Origin: Taxawa tesnikishii (nom. ined.)
Lineage: Eukaryota; Ascomycota; Dothideomycetes; Dothideales
Reading direction: 5' to 3'
DNA length: 64,000 bases
Assembly (NCBI GenBank): GCA_030247885.1
Contig: JAPDRO010000007.1
Location: 1,185,501 to 1,249,500, forward strand
Every line of letters begins with the position of its first letter. Positions within the stretch are counted from its first letter, which is position 1. A program made the position numbers and the translations under genes. Below the pieces are notes generated by a model that was given only the letters and a program-made list of their open reading frames with translations, did no database searches and was not told the DNA's origin. Shown here piece after piece: positions 32,165 to 43,259 of the stretch.

Positions 32165-35100
32165 ATGAGCCTCCAGTCCCTGCGCCCCGCTGGACTCACC
32201 GCAACGAGATCCCTCCAACGAGCTTCAAATAGCTTCCGCTCTCCTGCATCTGTCCGCCGCTTAATTCCTTCGAGACCGCACCACCGCCTTCTACCTACCC
32301 CCTTCAGTGGAGCTCGTCATTACACCCCTCTATCCGCCACCACAACACTTCCAGCACCTACGTTCAGAGCCCCGGTCCGCACCGACAGACCGAAGCACGC
32401 CCCGCGCACCAGACATCTAGTCAGATACTGCTCCCACCAGAGAAGAATGTGCAGACACTACGAGGCCGACATGGCTGACGCCAACCTGGACATCTCCAAG
32501 GGAAGGGAAGTTCTGCCCAAGAACGTCAGGCCCATTCACTACGACCTGACGCTCGAGCCCAACCTCGAGACCTTCCAGTACGAGGGCAAGGTCATCATCG
32601 AGTACGTATCTCGGATTCGCCAAGACAGTCATCTGCGTACGCATACTGTCGCAGGCGCATGTGAGCGGCCCAGCAGCAGCTAATTCTGGGCTAGCCTCGA
32701 AGTCCTCGAAGACACCACCTCCATCTCCCTCAACACCATTGACCTCGATATTCACGAGACTCAGGTTCACTCCGAGGGGAAGCTTGTCCAGTCAGAACCG
32801 GAGCTATCCTACAACAAGGATGCCCAGACCACGAAAGTCAAGCTCAGCGAGACCATACCCGCTGGCCGCCACGCCACTCTTACTCACACATTCACTGGCT
32901 CGCTCAACGACAACATGGCCGGTTTTTACAGGTCCAGCTTCAAGACCGATGATGGGTCGGAGAAATACATTGCTACCACCCAGATGGAGCCTACCGATGC
33001 GAGGAGAGCGTTCCCGTGCTTTGACGAACCGGCGTTGAAGGCCGCATTCACCATTACACTTGTTGCAGACAAGGACAAGACGTGCCTGAGCAATATGGAT
33101 GTCGCGTCGGAGAAGGAGGTTGACTCCAAGATGACGGGCGGCAAGAGGAAAGCCGTGACTTTCAACAAGAGTCCGTTGATGTCTACCTACCTTTTGGCCT
33201 TCATCGTCGGAGACCTCAAGGTGATTGAAACAAACAGCTTCAGAGTGCCCGTCAGAGTGTTCTGCACGCCTGATAAGGATGTCGAACACGGCCGCTTCTC
33301 CCTTGAACTTGCAGCGCGCACACTTGACTTTTACGAGAAGAAGTTCAACAGCCCATTCCCCCTACCGAAGATGGATATGGTTGCCATTCCGGATTTCAGC
33401 GCAGGCGCAATGGAGAACTGGGGTCTTGTCACATACCGTGTAGTTGACCTCCTTTTCGACGAGAAGACCAGCGGAGCATCTACCAAGCAGAGAGTTGCTG
33501 AGGTCGTGCAACACGAACTGGCACACCAGTGGTTTGGTAATTTAGTGACCATGGACTTCTGGGACGGTAAGCCACGCCAAAGCCACAACAATTTACAACC
33601 TTCACTAACGTGTGCTAGGACTCTGGCTGAACGAGGGCTTTGCCACTTGGATGTCGTGGTACTCTTGCAACGCATTTTACCCAGAGTGGAAGGTGTGGCA
33701 GGGTTACGTCACGGACAACCTGCAGAGCGCGCTTGCTCTCGACTCGCTGCGCAGCTCGCACCCGATCGAGGTGCCGGTGAAGCGTGCGGACGAGATCAAC
33801 CAGATCTTCGACGCCATTTCCTACTCTAAGGGTTCTTGCGTTCTCCGCATGGTTTCCAAGTACCTTGGTGAAGAGACTTTCATGGAGGGTATCAGACGTT
33901 ATCTCGCCAAGCATGCCTACGGTAACACAGAGACCGGCGACCTTTGGGCAGCTCTAGCCGACGCTAGCGGCAAGGACGTCGAGAAGATCATGGACATCTG
34001 GACCAAGAATGTTGGTTACCCGGTGGTGACCGTCACCGAGGACGCCAACAACAATTCCGTCCACGTTAAGCAGAACAGGTTCCTCAGAACAGCAGACGTC
34101 AAGCCTGAGGAGGACAAGACCTTGTACCCGGTTTTCTTGGGTCTCCGAACAAAGAACGGCGTGGATGAGGAACTGACGCTCAACGGTCGTGAGAGAAGCT
34201 TCGAGGTCGATGACATGGACTTCTTCAAGATCAACGCTGACCACTCTGGCATCTACAGGACGTCATACTCGCCCGAACGTCTTGAGAAGCTGGGCGAGGC
34301 CGCGAAGAAGGGTTTGCTGACTGTCGAGGACCGTGCCGGAATGATCGCAGATGCCGGCGCCCTCGCTGCTTCCGGGTACCAGAAGACTTCCGGCGTGCTC
34401 TCGCTCCTGCAAGGCTTCGATACCGAGTCGGAATTCGTTGTCTGGGATGAGATCACCGCCCGTATTGCCTCTGTACGTGCGGCGTGGGTATTTGAGGACG
34501 AGAAGGTTAAGGATGGCTTGAAGGCCTTCCAACGCCAGCTGGTCGCTCACAAGTCGCACCAGCTTGGCTGGGAATTCAAGGACAGCGATGGCCACGTTGA
34601 GCAGCAGTTCAAGTCACTGCTCTTCAGCAGTGCAGCATTGTCTGGCGACGAGAAGACCCGGCAAGCCGCCTTCGACATGTTCGAGAAGTTCAAGACCGGC
34701 GACCGGTCAGCCATCCACCCCAATCTGCGCGCTGGCGTCTACGCCATCGTCCTGCAGAACGGTGGCGAGGCTGAGTATGACGCTATCTTGAACGAGTACC
34801 GTACGGCCAAGACTAGCGACGAGCGCAACACTGCTCTCCGCGCAATCGGCCGTGCCCGCAAGCCGGAGCTCATCAAGCGAACGCTGCAGCTTCCTCTCAG
34901 CAAGGAGGTCAAGGAGCAGGACATCTACCTCCCCATCGGTGGTCTGCGCTCGCACAAGGAGGGCATCGTCGCACTGTGGAACTGGATGAAGGAGAACTGG
35001 GACACTATTCAGAAGAAGCTGCCACCGGGCTTGAGCATGCTCGGCAGTGTAGTCAGCCTCTGCACCAGCAGCTTCACGTCCGAGGCCCAGCTGAAGGAGA

Positions 35101-35246
35101 TTGAAAGCTTCTTCAAGGAGAGGAGCACCAAGGGTTTCGACCAGAGTCTTGCGCAGAGTTTCGATGCGATCCGCGCAAAGGCGGGTTGGCTGGAGAGGGA
35201 CCGCGCTGATGTGGAGAAGTGGCTGAAGGACAGGGACCTTCTGTAG
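32165..35246 (+). CDS. APE2: M1-family zinc aminopeptidase (Ape2/Aap1 type)
   Basis: Removes N-terminal amino acids from peptides. Exons 32165-32601, 32695-33566 and 33619-35246 total 2937 nt, 978 residues, with no frame break. The exopeptidase motif is [14 protein letters not shown] (about 380) and the zinc site is [19 protein letters not shown], with the third ligand Glu in [10 protein letters not shown] across the second intron (HEXXH-X18-E). The C-terminal half is the ERAP1-like helical domain. The N-terminus ([20 protein letters not shown] onward, about 85 residues) is rich in Arg, Ser and Pro and poor in acids, like a mitochondrial presequence. A second Met just before [20 protein letters not shown] could give the cytosolic form. 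AAP1 and APE2 are close paralogues in yeast, so the symbol is approximate. Confidence 0.95.
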
Positions 35247-35596
35247 AGTGGGATGGCTCCGAAGCGACGGCTGTCTTGCTCCGATATCGATTATTCGGAG
35301 CAAAGAAAGCTCCCTAAAATGTAAAATATAGATCAAGTTTGTAGATGCTGGGTAGGCACAAAAGTACAGCATGCTGGTCTTCCGCGACGCATCGGATGTG
35401 TCTGCCGAGGAAGCGTGTGCTTGTGCGTCGTCTGCTGACGTCGCTTTCTTCGTTGGGTCAACAATACATGGTTCTGTCTGCATACGTTTTCCACGTGAAA
35501 ATGCCAACGTAGCATTCATCCAAACATGCTCTGGGCAAGCCTGCATTCTCTCGTCAACTGCGGCTGGGATGCGCTCACAAGCAGTGTAACAACAGC
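35247..35596. other. Short intergenic region
   Basis: 350 bp between the aminopeptidase stop and the dolichol kinase start, both rightward; it must hold terminator and promoter. No other feature is seen. Confidence 0.5.
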
Positions 35597-38462
35597 ATGC
35601 CCGACGCCTTGAGCGCACCTGGACAGGATGGCAGCGCTCAACTCAGGAGCCGCTCTCCCCACCCTTATGCGCGCCGTGGAGACAGCTTGATCGGCAACAC
35701 CGGGTTCGACAGGAGTAGGCGCACCGAACCCTATGCTGGACAAGGTGGCGGGCAGAGCAGTGACCAGAAACAGTCACAGGCGGTCTCGAGCGCGACCAGC
35801 GACAGCGGTACAGAAGCTGACGATGAGCGACCGAACCTTCTGAAAGCTCTACCGCCAGCCTCTCTTAGGCCTCGAAAGGGCCTCAGACAAGACGAGAGAG
35901 GGCAAATTGACGACACGACCAGTCCGCTTCTGACACCTTCGCAGCTGGATCGAGATGGAAGAACACTGTCGCAAGGCTACTTTGACCGGGAAACAGCTGG
36001 CCAGAAGAAGAGACGATTGCGAGACCAGGAAGAGTTAGAGGCCGCTAGACAGCTGTACGAGAAGAGACGGCGCGCTGAACGGATACGGAGGACATGTGAG
36101 ACTGCGCTTCTGGGCTGCATCGGCGTCGTCGTAGCCTGGGGACCTTCGGTGTGGTCCTCGGCCTTGGGGTGGCATAGAGGTACGCAAGAGTACGCGCGCA
36201 ACACACTCGAGATGCACGCTCATCCCAAATAGCAGAACTGATCAGCCAGTCTGCCACTGTGGCTCTTCTAATCCTAGTATACCCTCTACGAGTGGTATCC
36301 TCAGGTCAAGACCTGGGCTATGTCAAATTCTGGCAGCGTTTCCGCGTGCCTGCTTCCTTCGATCCGGCTTCTGTTCTCTACCCTACGTTCGTGCCAGTTC
36401 TGGTTGCACTATCTCTCCTGCCGCAGTTCCCGGCGCTTCTGCTTCCCAACCTGATCCTCGGTTTGGCTTCCCTTCCACCACGACTTTTTCCCGCTCTGTC
36501 ACGAGTGCTGGATCTGAACGTGCTTCATTGGACGATCTCGCTTATCCCGCTTATATTTTCGGAGAACACGGAACTTCCTTCAAAGCGCTTCGCTTCAACG
36601 CCTTACAAGTTAAAAGCAGCAAATCCTCCGTTTCTCGAGCCGGAAACTCTCACTGTTCTATATCCCCTTCACCAGGCTTTACTACCACCAATACATTTCC
36701 TGACGACGACCAGCCTGCTTCCTCCGGAGAAGCAGCTGTTGTCGACATCACTGGTAAACCTTCTCTGTTTTGCGCTTTCGCCACAAGCGCTTATCCTGAA
36801 AGCGGTCCTTTGGATCGGGGAGTCTGGATGTTCATCCTGTGCATGCATGTCCTACACTGGAACGTCGTGCTCGCACGAGTGCCGAATTGGAGATTGAGAG
36901 GCACGCCTTCAAGGTCAAGCTCGGGAACCGGCCCTCTGTTGGCAGACCTAGCATATCTACTCTCTTTTCCTTTGCGGGCTCTGTCAGGCTCCATTCGTAA
37001 TGTAGAGGATCCGGATAGTGATGCGGATGAAGACGGATTCCAGCAGTTGCGGAAAGTAACATCGGCAATACCTTCGCGGCTTCAAACTGACGGTCTTTCA
37101 TCAACTAAGCATGCAGAAGAACCCAGATCCGCAATCGAGGCGAACCAGAACGGTGGCATGGAACGCTTCCCTCCCAGCCGCAACAACAATCGATCGGAGC
37201 ACAAGAGGCGCCATACCATTGCCAGCTTGGAGATACCGACTCTTTTGTTCCGGAGAGAGCAGAGCTCCGATGGCAGAAAGAGCCGGCCGAGAGCACGCAG
37301 TTGGTACCTGGACCTTACGCCAGCTGGAGCAGCTTTGAGGAAGTGGATCTGGGCCTTGTACCTTTACATTGCGATCGTGTTCATCATCTTAATACCGGTA
37401 CGATCCTACGTCACAAAGCATGCGCTGAGCGGCGCGGAGCCGGTCATGTGGGCGCTCAACTACCTCTTTGGCGGCCTGTACCCCCTCTGGACCTCTTGTA
37501 CCAGCAGCGCCGACAGCATTCATGATTTCCTGCTGCACTTCTCTCACGAATACGTTTCGCAACTGCCGCACTCCCTACTCCCCGTCCGCACTTTCCTCGC
37601 AGCATTCGGCCCCTCAAACACCCGTCTCATCCTCATCGCCTACTGGCTACTCGTCCTCACAGCCGGACTCCTCCTCAACTTCCGCCTCACCGCGTACATC
37701 GAAGTGGACACGCGCCGCAAGGTTTTCCACGGCATCATGGTCGCCATGCTCCTCCCCTCCACCTTCGTGGACCCCTGCTTCTGCGCCCTCGCCCTCTCGC
37801 TCGTGCTCGCCGTCTTCCTGCTCCTGGAAGTCATCCGCGCAGGCCAGGTCTCGCCGCTCGGCCCGGCCATTGGGAAATTCGTCGCCCCGTACGTCGACGG
37901 CAGGGACCTGAGGGGTCCGGTGGTCGTCAGTCACGCGTTCTTGCTGGTCGGCTGCGCGGTCCCGCTCTGGCTGAGCTTGGCGGCTTTCCCACGCAGTAAC
38001 GACGGATGGGAGGTCGAGGGCGAGAGGAGAGAGGTCGCGATGGTGGCTGGAGTCGTCTGCGTGGGCATGGGCGACGCGGCCGCGAGCCTGATCGGCCGCA
38101 GGTTTGGAAGGAGGAAGTGGCCGTGGATCGGAGGGAAGAGTCTCGAGGGCAGTGCGGCGTTTGCGGCCGCTGTCACGGTTGGCTTGATGACTGCCAAGGT
38201 CTGGTTGAGGGTCGGTGGGTGGAGCGATGAGAATGCGAGGCCCGACGAGGGTGTGCTGAGGTGGGTTGTGGGACTTGGAAAGGCGGTGCTGGCGGGGTGT
38301 GGAGCTAGCTTCATGGAGGCGGTACTCACGGGCGCGAACGACAACGTTGTGGTCCCCATTGCGCTGTGGTTGTTGGTCAGGGAGTACATCTATAGAGAGC
38401 GGGGTTTTCTACACGGCGCTTTCGCGTGCATAGCGCGGACGTTGACGTTTCTTTCTTTGTAG
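35597..38462 (+). CDS. SEC59: Dolichol kinase
   Basis: ER membrane enzyme that phosphorylates dolichol with CTP, supplying the lipid carrier for N-glycosylation, O-mannosylation and GPI anchors. Exon 1 is 35597-36179 and, after a 53-nt intron, exon 2 is 36233-38462. One G is missing in the G4 run at 36817-36820; restoring it joins KAVLWIG to GVWMFILCMHVLHWNVVLA and gives 2814 nt, 937 residues. The N-terminal 190 residues are hydrophilic and low in complexity. Many membrane helices follow, interrupted by a charged loop at about 400-480. The CTP-binding region is GMGDAAASLIGRRFGRRKW followed by GGKSLEGS (about 800-830). The family's DNxxxP-type tail is TGANDNVVVPIALWLLVRE. The protein is longer than yeast Sec59 because of the N-terminal region and the inserted loop, as in other filamentous fungi. 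Confidence 0.93.
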
Positions 38463-38486
38463 ACGAATTTATCCGGACTAGAAGGT

Positions 38487-40263
38487 TCAAATACAAGAAA
38501 CCGGATGACCGGGTGACTTGAAACACTTCCCTTGCCTCCACACATGCGTGACATTCTCCGCCTTGGACAGCACGTCGATGTCATCGAGCGGATTCTTGCT
38601 CAGCGCAATGAAATCGGCATCGTAGCCCTCCCTCAACTGCCCGGACAAGGGCGCCTGAGGGCCCAGCGTGAGCGGTCCGTTGGCACAGCACGATTCGATC
38701 GCCTGCAAAGGCGTCATGCCCGCCTTGACCGCATACCCCAACTCGAGGCCGTTCCTCCCTGGCCGATGCCGCCGGGGACCGAAACCCCGGTGTCGGTGCC
38801 CATTGCGATCTTGACGCCCTCCCTGATGGCCAACTGGTACGCTTTCCACTGCGCCTTGGCCACCTTGACGAGTTTGGCGTAGCCGACGGGCGTGAACATG
38901 TCCTCGCCGAGCTTGAGGCCGTCTTCGACGATCAGCCGCGTGGCGACGAGGAGGGCGTCTTTTCCTTCATCAGCGCGGCGCACTCTTCGTCCATGTAGGA
39001 GCCGTGCTCGATGGTTTTGACGCCCGCGCGCAGCGAGGCCATGATGCCCTGGACAATAGTGAGCGAGAGGGGGTTGTGGGGGGGGGGGGGTGTTCCTTTG
39101 CCAATCCGGCGCAACGAAGGGGGTTGGCCCTACCGGCTTGCCGTGGCAGTGGGCGCCGACGATGCGCTGTGCGCGTGCGGCTTCCTGCACCATGGCCGCG
39201 ATCTCTTCGTCGCTGAACTGCTGGTCTATCGGGTTGTCGCGCTCGCTGCCGACGCCGCCGGAGCCGCAGATCTTGATCACTTTTGCGCCCGCGCGCAGCT
39301 GCATGCGGATCGCTTTGAGGCACTCGGGCACGCCGTCCGCCTGTGGGGGTTTTATTGCGCCGTCAGCTCTCTCTCTCTCTCTCTCTCTCCCTCCCTTACT
39401 CGCGATGATCCTCCTTCAACACCCTGCCGCCCCTGTTTGGGGGTGTGTGAGAGAGCGTCAACGTACCACGTAGCAAGGTAGGCCGTGGTTCACGGCGTCG
39501 CAGAACCAATCCATGGGCATGTCGTGTGCGTCGGCGTGCCCGCCGGTCGGACTGATGATGCAGTTGCTCGAGTAGATCTTGGGTCCCACCAGACTGCCTT
39601 CCTCGATTGCTTGGTCCAGCTGGATGCCGTAGCCGGCCATCTCGCGCACGGAGGTGAAGCCCGCGTTCAGCAGGAGCATGACGTCGCGCGCGCTGCGGGC
39701 GCCGGAGAGCGCTTGGTGCTGGGCCGAGGCGGCGATGGCGGCGGAGGAAATCTTGTGAATTCCTAGGAACTGTGAGTAGACGAAAGGATCGGTGACAGGG
39801 GGCTTAGGGGAAGGAAGTTTTTGCTTACCCATGAGGTGGACATGGCAATCTGTTGCGATGCGTGTCTCCTGTCAGTTTCTTTGATCGTTCCAGCGGTACG
39901 AACGATAACGGGAACGGTTCCACTGTGATGAACCAGACCTGCACACATACGTAACGGAAAAAATTGCGAATTGCCGAGCAGTTTCTACATAGCAGACGGT
40001 GTCGTATGACTTTTGAAATGGAACAGTAGCGTGAGATCGCACGTACCCCACATGCCCGGCATCAGGACCTCGACATGAGTCTTCGGAAGACCGGCCAAAC
40101 GATCATACTTGAGAATGCTTTCAGCCGACCCGGCATGGGTGATTTTGGATCCTTCAACAACAATGCAGCCGTCCTTGATCGGTTCTCCCCTGCCGGGAAT
40201 CAGCAGATCCGCCGTCACGCAGTAGGAATCCTCCTTTGGCTTTTCGCGAGTGGGCATGCGCAT
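38487..40263 (-). CDS. Metal-dependent amidohydrolase (imidazolonepropionase/prolidase-like)
   Basis: A 434-residue TIM-barrel hydrolase in five exons: 40047-40263, 39829-39849, 39467-39762, 39134-39340 and 38487-39048. Exon 2 has only 21 nt and encodes the metal-binding D-C-H-V-H-L-M, so the junctions read LMPGMWDCHVHLMG. Other barrel motifs are ALSGARSARDVMLLLNAGFT, GAKVIKICGSGGVG, IVGAHCHGK, GVKTIEHGSYMDEE and GVKIAMGTDTGVSVPG, covering the usual His, Lys and Asp ligands. Two bases are missing: the T4 run at 38960-38963 and the CCC at 38757-38759. With them the exons sum to 1305 nt. The C-terminal beta sandwich contains REGYDADFIALSKNPLDDI. An upstream hydrophobic stretch near 40310 could be a signal peptide in another frame, but I did not include it. 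The substrate is unknown, probably an amide or cyclic amide. Confidence 0.85.
39078..39090. repeat. G13 tract in an amidohydrolase intron
   Basis: Thirteen G on the plus strand (C on the coding strand) within the intron 39049-39133. Confidence 0.85.
39367..39388. repeat. (CT)11 microsatellite in an amidohydrolase intron
   Basis: Eleven CT units inside the intron at 39341-39466, a likely length-variable site. Confidence 0.9.
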
Positions 40264-40936
40264 GATGGGCGGCGATTGAAACCGGAGCCGGGGCCGCGAA
40301 GCAAGTTGGAAGGAAAAGGATCAGTTGAGGGGAGAAAGGGCCAGAGTGCAGCCAGCTGTTGTAGATATGAAGTAGAGGTGGAGGCATCAGGCTTCCCCCA
40401 GCTTTGTTCTCGACTTGCCTGTTCGGGTTAGTACACTCTCCACCTGATCGACGCCCGGCCAGGAACGCTTCCGGCTTACGTGCCTTCCTGTCCCAGTCAA
40501 GAACATATGTACATCTTCACAACCTCTGGTATGATCTGAGGTTCGGGGACGTGAAACTGCAAAAGGGATGTGGGGCGTTCGGGCCCTGCGTTCGGATCGA
40601 TCCACCGTCGCCCTCCAAAACCGCATCGACGTAGTACGAAGGAACCTTACAAGAGGCGATCCCTACAGTGACCGCTCACACAAGGTACGATATGTATGTA
40701 TGTAGTTTGCAGGGCATGCTACGCTTACCTTGAGCGGTTCGCCATAGCGTGTTAGCGCATCCGACATATAGCACTTGGATCTAGTAGTGCTTCCGTAAAG
40801 ATGCTACGGCTTTGCGACAACGAGTGGTCAGAGGTTCAACGACCCTTTCAGATCATTATTTCCATTGTGTTCGTAATCAAGCTATCGCGTTCAAAGCAAG
40901 GCCTCGTTTTCAAGCCAGCGGGTCAAGACAGCAGAG
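40264..40936. other. Intergenic, no gene recognised
   Basis: 673 bp upstream of the amidohydrolase start and downstream of the amidase stop. It presumably holds the amidohydrolase promoter. Confidence 0.45.
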
Positions 40937-42799
40937 CTACTTCCTCCCCACGACATCCGCAAGTTCAATATTCGGCACCAGATATGGCTGGACCTCATTC
41001 CGGACCTTGCTGCGCTGCTCATACGCATACGCGTACGAGATCAGCTGGTACTCCGACCATTTCTTGCCCAAAAGCTCAACCCGAACGGAATTCCAGGCGC
41101 CTGGGCCACGAGGTTGCCGAAGCCGTTCATGGAAACAGTCGTGTTGGGGGATAGAAGCCCATTGGCACCGTAACGCCCGGAGCGCCAACGATGGCTGCGA
41201 AGCTGGGTGCGAACTGTGTGGGCAGAAGCACAGCATCGAGGTTATCGCGGGCGATTGAGCCAAACAGGCCAAGAGGTCCGCCGAGAAGCTGATCGTTCTC
41301 CCAGGCGGTCCAGAATTGGGGCGAGGTGTTGTTGAAGCCGAGGGCGAGGGTCTCGTTCCAGATGCCGACATCGCGCGCGGTAGGGGACCATTGCTCGGCG
41401 GGGAAGGACTCGGTAAAGGCGCGGAGGTCGGCGAGCGAAGTGATGTTATTTGGGTTGTACGTTAGTTCCTTGAGGTAGTTTGCAAGGTCGACGATGAAGT
41501 CGGCGTCGAGCACAATGGTCTCGTTGCCGCCGGAGTTGTAGGCGCCGGGAACGGTAAGGTTGGTGGGGACGATAGTGGCGCCCGCAGAGGCCAAAAGGGA
41601 AAGGGAGGCGTTGAAGGCGGAGATAACAGGGGCGGTAACCGGGTTGTTTAGATAGGTTGCGCTAGAATTGCCGTTGGACTGATAGTAGTTGATCACGTTC
41701 CAGGGGACACCTAGGCGTGCGCCACGGAGGGCGTTGTAGTCGCAGGCAGAAACGTAGTTCACAGAACGGTTGCCGTTGGGGTTGGCAGTCGTGTAGTTGT
41801 CGTAGCTGTCACTTCCAGCGATTGCGGAGAGGAGGTACGCAGCATCTTTGACTGTGCGTGCCATTGGACCGACAGTGTCTTGGTGCTCGGAGATTGGGAT
41901 AACAAGGTAACGGCTCGTAAGGCCCACAGTAGGCTTGATACCGACGAGGTTGTTCTTGTCACTAGGGCTGAGGATTGATCCATCGGTCTGCAGCAGACTG
42001 ATTAGACATGGAGCTCAGCAAAGAAAACCTAATACCTTACCTCTGTACCAAGAGAAGCCCAAGCCAAACCAAGAGATGAGGCCACTCCACTTCCAGAAGA
42101 AGAGCCGGAAGGATCCTGGTGAGGGTAGTATGCGGCCTCTGTCTGACCTCCGTATGCAGACCATCCGTTACTCGTGTTGTATGACCTGTAGTTCGCCCAC
42201 TGGCTCAGATTGGCCTATGCGTAGATTAGCGTAAGCATTTCTAGACAGAGACAGCTCTTGATGGCGGTAAGTTACCTTGCCAAGTATGATAGCTCCGGCC
42301 TTCCTGAGCTTCGCAGCAACAGTGGAGTCGCGCGGTACCTTTGCACCGAGGAGAGCAAAAGATCCAGCGGTGTTGTTCATGAGATCGTTAGTGGCGATGT
42401 TGTTCTTGATGAGTACCGGAATGCCACTAGGTACGTCGTCAGATAACGATTCGCGAGCATTGTGCTGTGTACTTACTGGAGGGGTCCCGTGACATTGCCA
42501 GCAGCACGCTGCTCGTCCAGCTCAGCAGCGATGCTGAGAGCGTCAGGGTTGAGCTCAGTAACCATGTGAAGAGTGCTATTGACCTCGAGGATCCTATCCA
42601 TGTAGGTCCTGACGAGGTCGACAGAGGTGAAAAGGCCTGTTTCCAGACCATATTCGAGATCTTCAAGAGTGGCATCGATCATGGTGGGAAATGGCACTCC
42701 CTTGACGAGCTGGGTGGTAGGACAGCTTGGTGCACTATGTATGGAAGCAGCAAGGCCATGGGCCAGGCCGAGGAGCGTGAGAGCGAACGTGGCACGCAT
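40937..42799 (-). CDS. Amidase signature enzyme, secreted
   Basis: A 566-residue amidase in four exons: 42477-42799, 42276-42426, 42041-42214 and 40937-41987, with introns of 50, 61 and 53 nt. The N-terminus is a signal peptide (MRATFALTLLGLAHGLAAS), and many N-x-S/T sites follow, so it is likely exported. The Ser-Ser-Lys triad is visible: Lys in GIPVLIKNNIAT, Ser in DPSGSSSGSGVASSLGLA and Ser in GTETDGSI. Two bases are missing near the end, in the G5 run at 41146-41150 and the A4 run at 41070-41073. With them the C-terminus reads MGFYPPNTTVSMNGFGNLV, then FGLSFLGKKWSEYQL, and the total is 1701 nt. Amidases of this group hydrolyse carboxylic amides. It neighbours an amidohydrolase on the same strand, but nothing shows a shared pathway. 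Confidence 0.92.
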
Positions 42800-43259
42800 G
42801 GTTTCACAACGAGAGACTGGAACGAAGTAGAGAGAAGAGATAAATCACAACAAGACGAACGCCCACCTGATGTATATACTTACTGGGGCTCGGCTGACGG
42901 CATCTCACAGAATGCGTCCAGTAGCAAGAGGCTTGTCCAAGACAGGGAGGTGGTTATAGAGCTACCCAATTCATGATAGGAAGATGACCGGGATTGAAAG
43001 TGTATTTGTCTTTTGCAGCATGAGATGCCTATCTCTACATGCCAAGTGGGGTTGATTTGGGATCGGCCGATTTCGGAAAGCTTCGGCCAGGCTTTACTCG
43101 AAAAGGCAGTTCAATTCAACCGCGTTGCCTTCGAGACGAACTGTACGCAGGTTGAGTAAATGGTCCATTCCTTACTGTCAGTTTTTGTACACGCTGCCAA
43201 GATAGCTTCAGAAACCATATGAGAGTCCTGTAACGAACTTCCTCACTAATGACACAGCC
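42800..43259. other. Intergenic, no gene recognised
   Basis: 460 bp between the amidase start and the PRP28 stop (same strand); it must contain the amidase promoter. Confidence 0.5.

Noticed and set aside
40154-40387. Upstream hydrophobic frame as a signal peptide of the amidohydrolase
   Set aside because: Joining it needs a skipped base rather than an added one, unlike every other error here; the Met at 40263 begins conserved-looking sequence.
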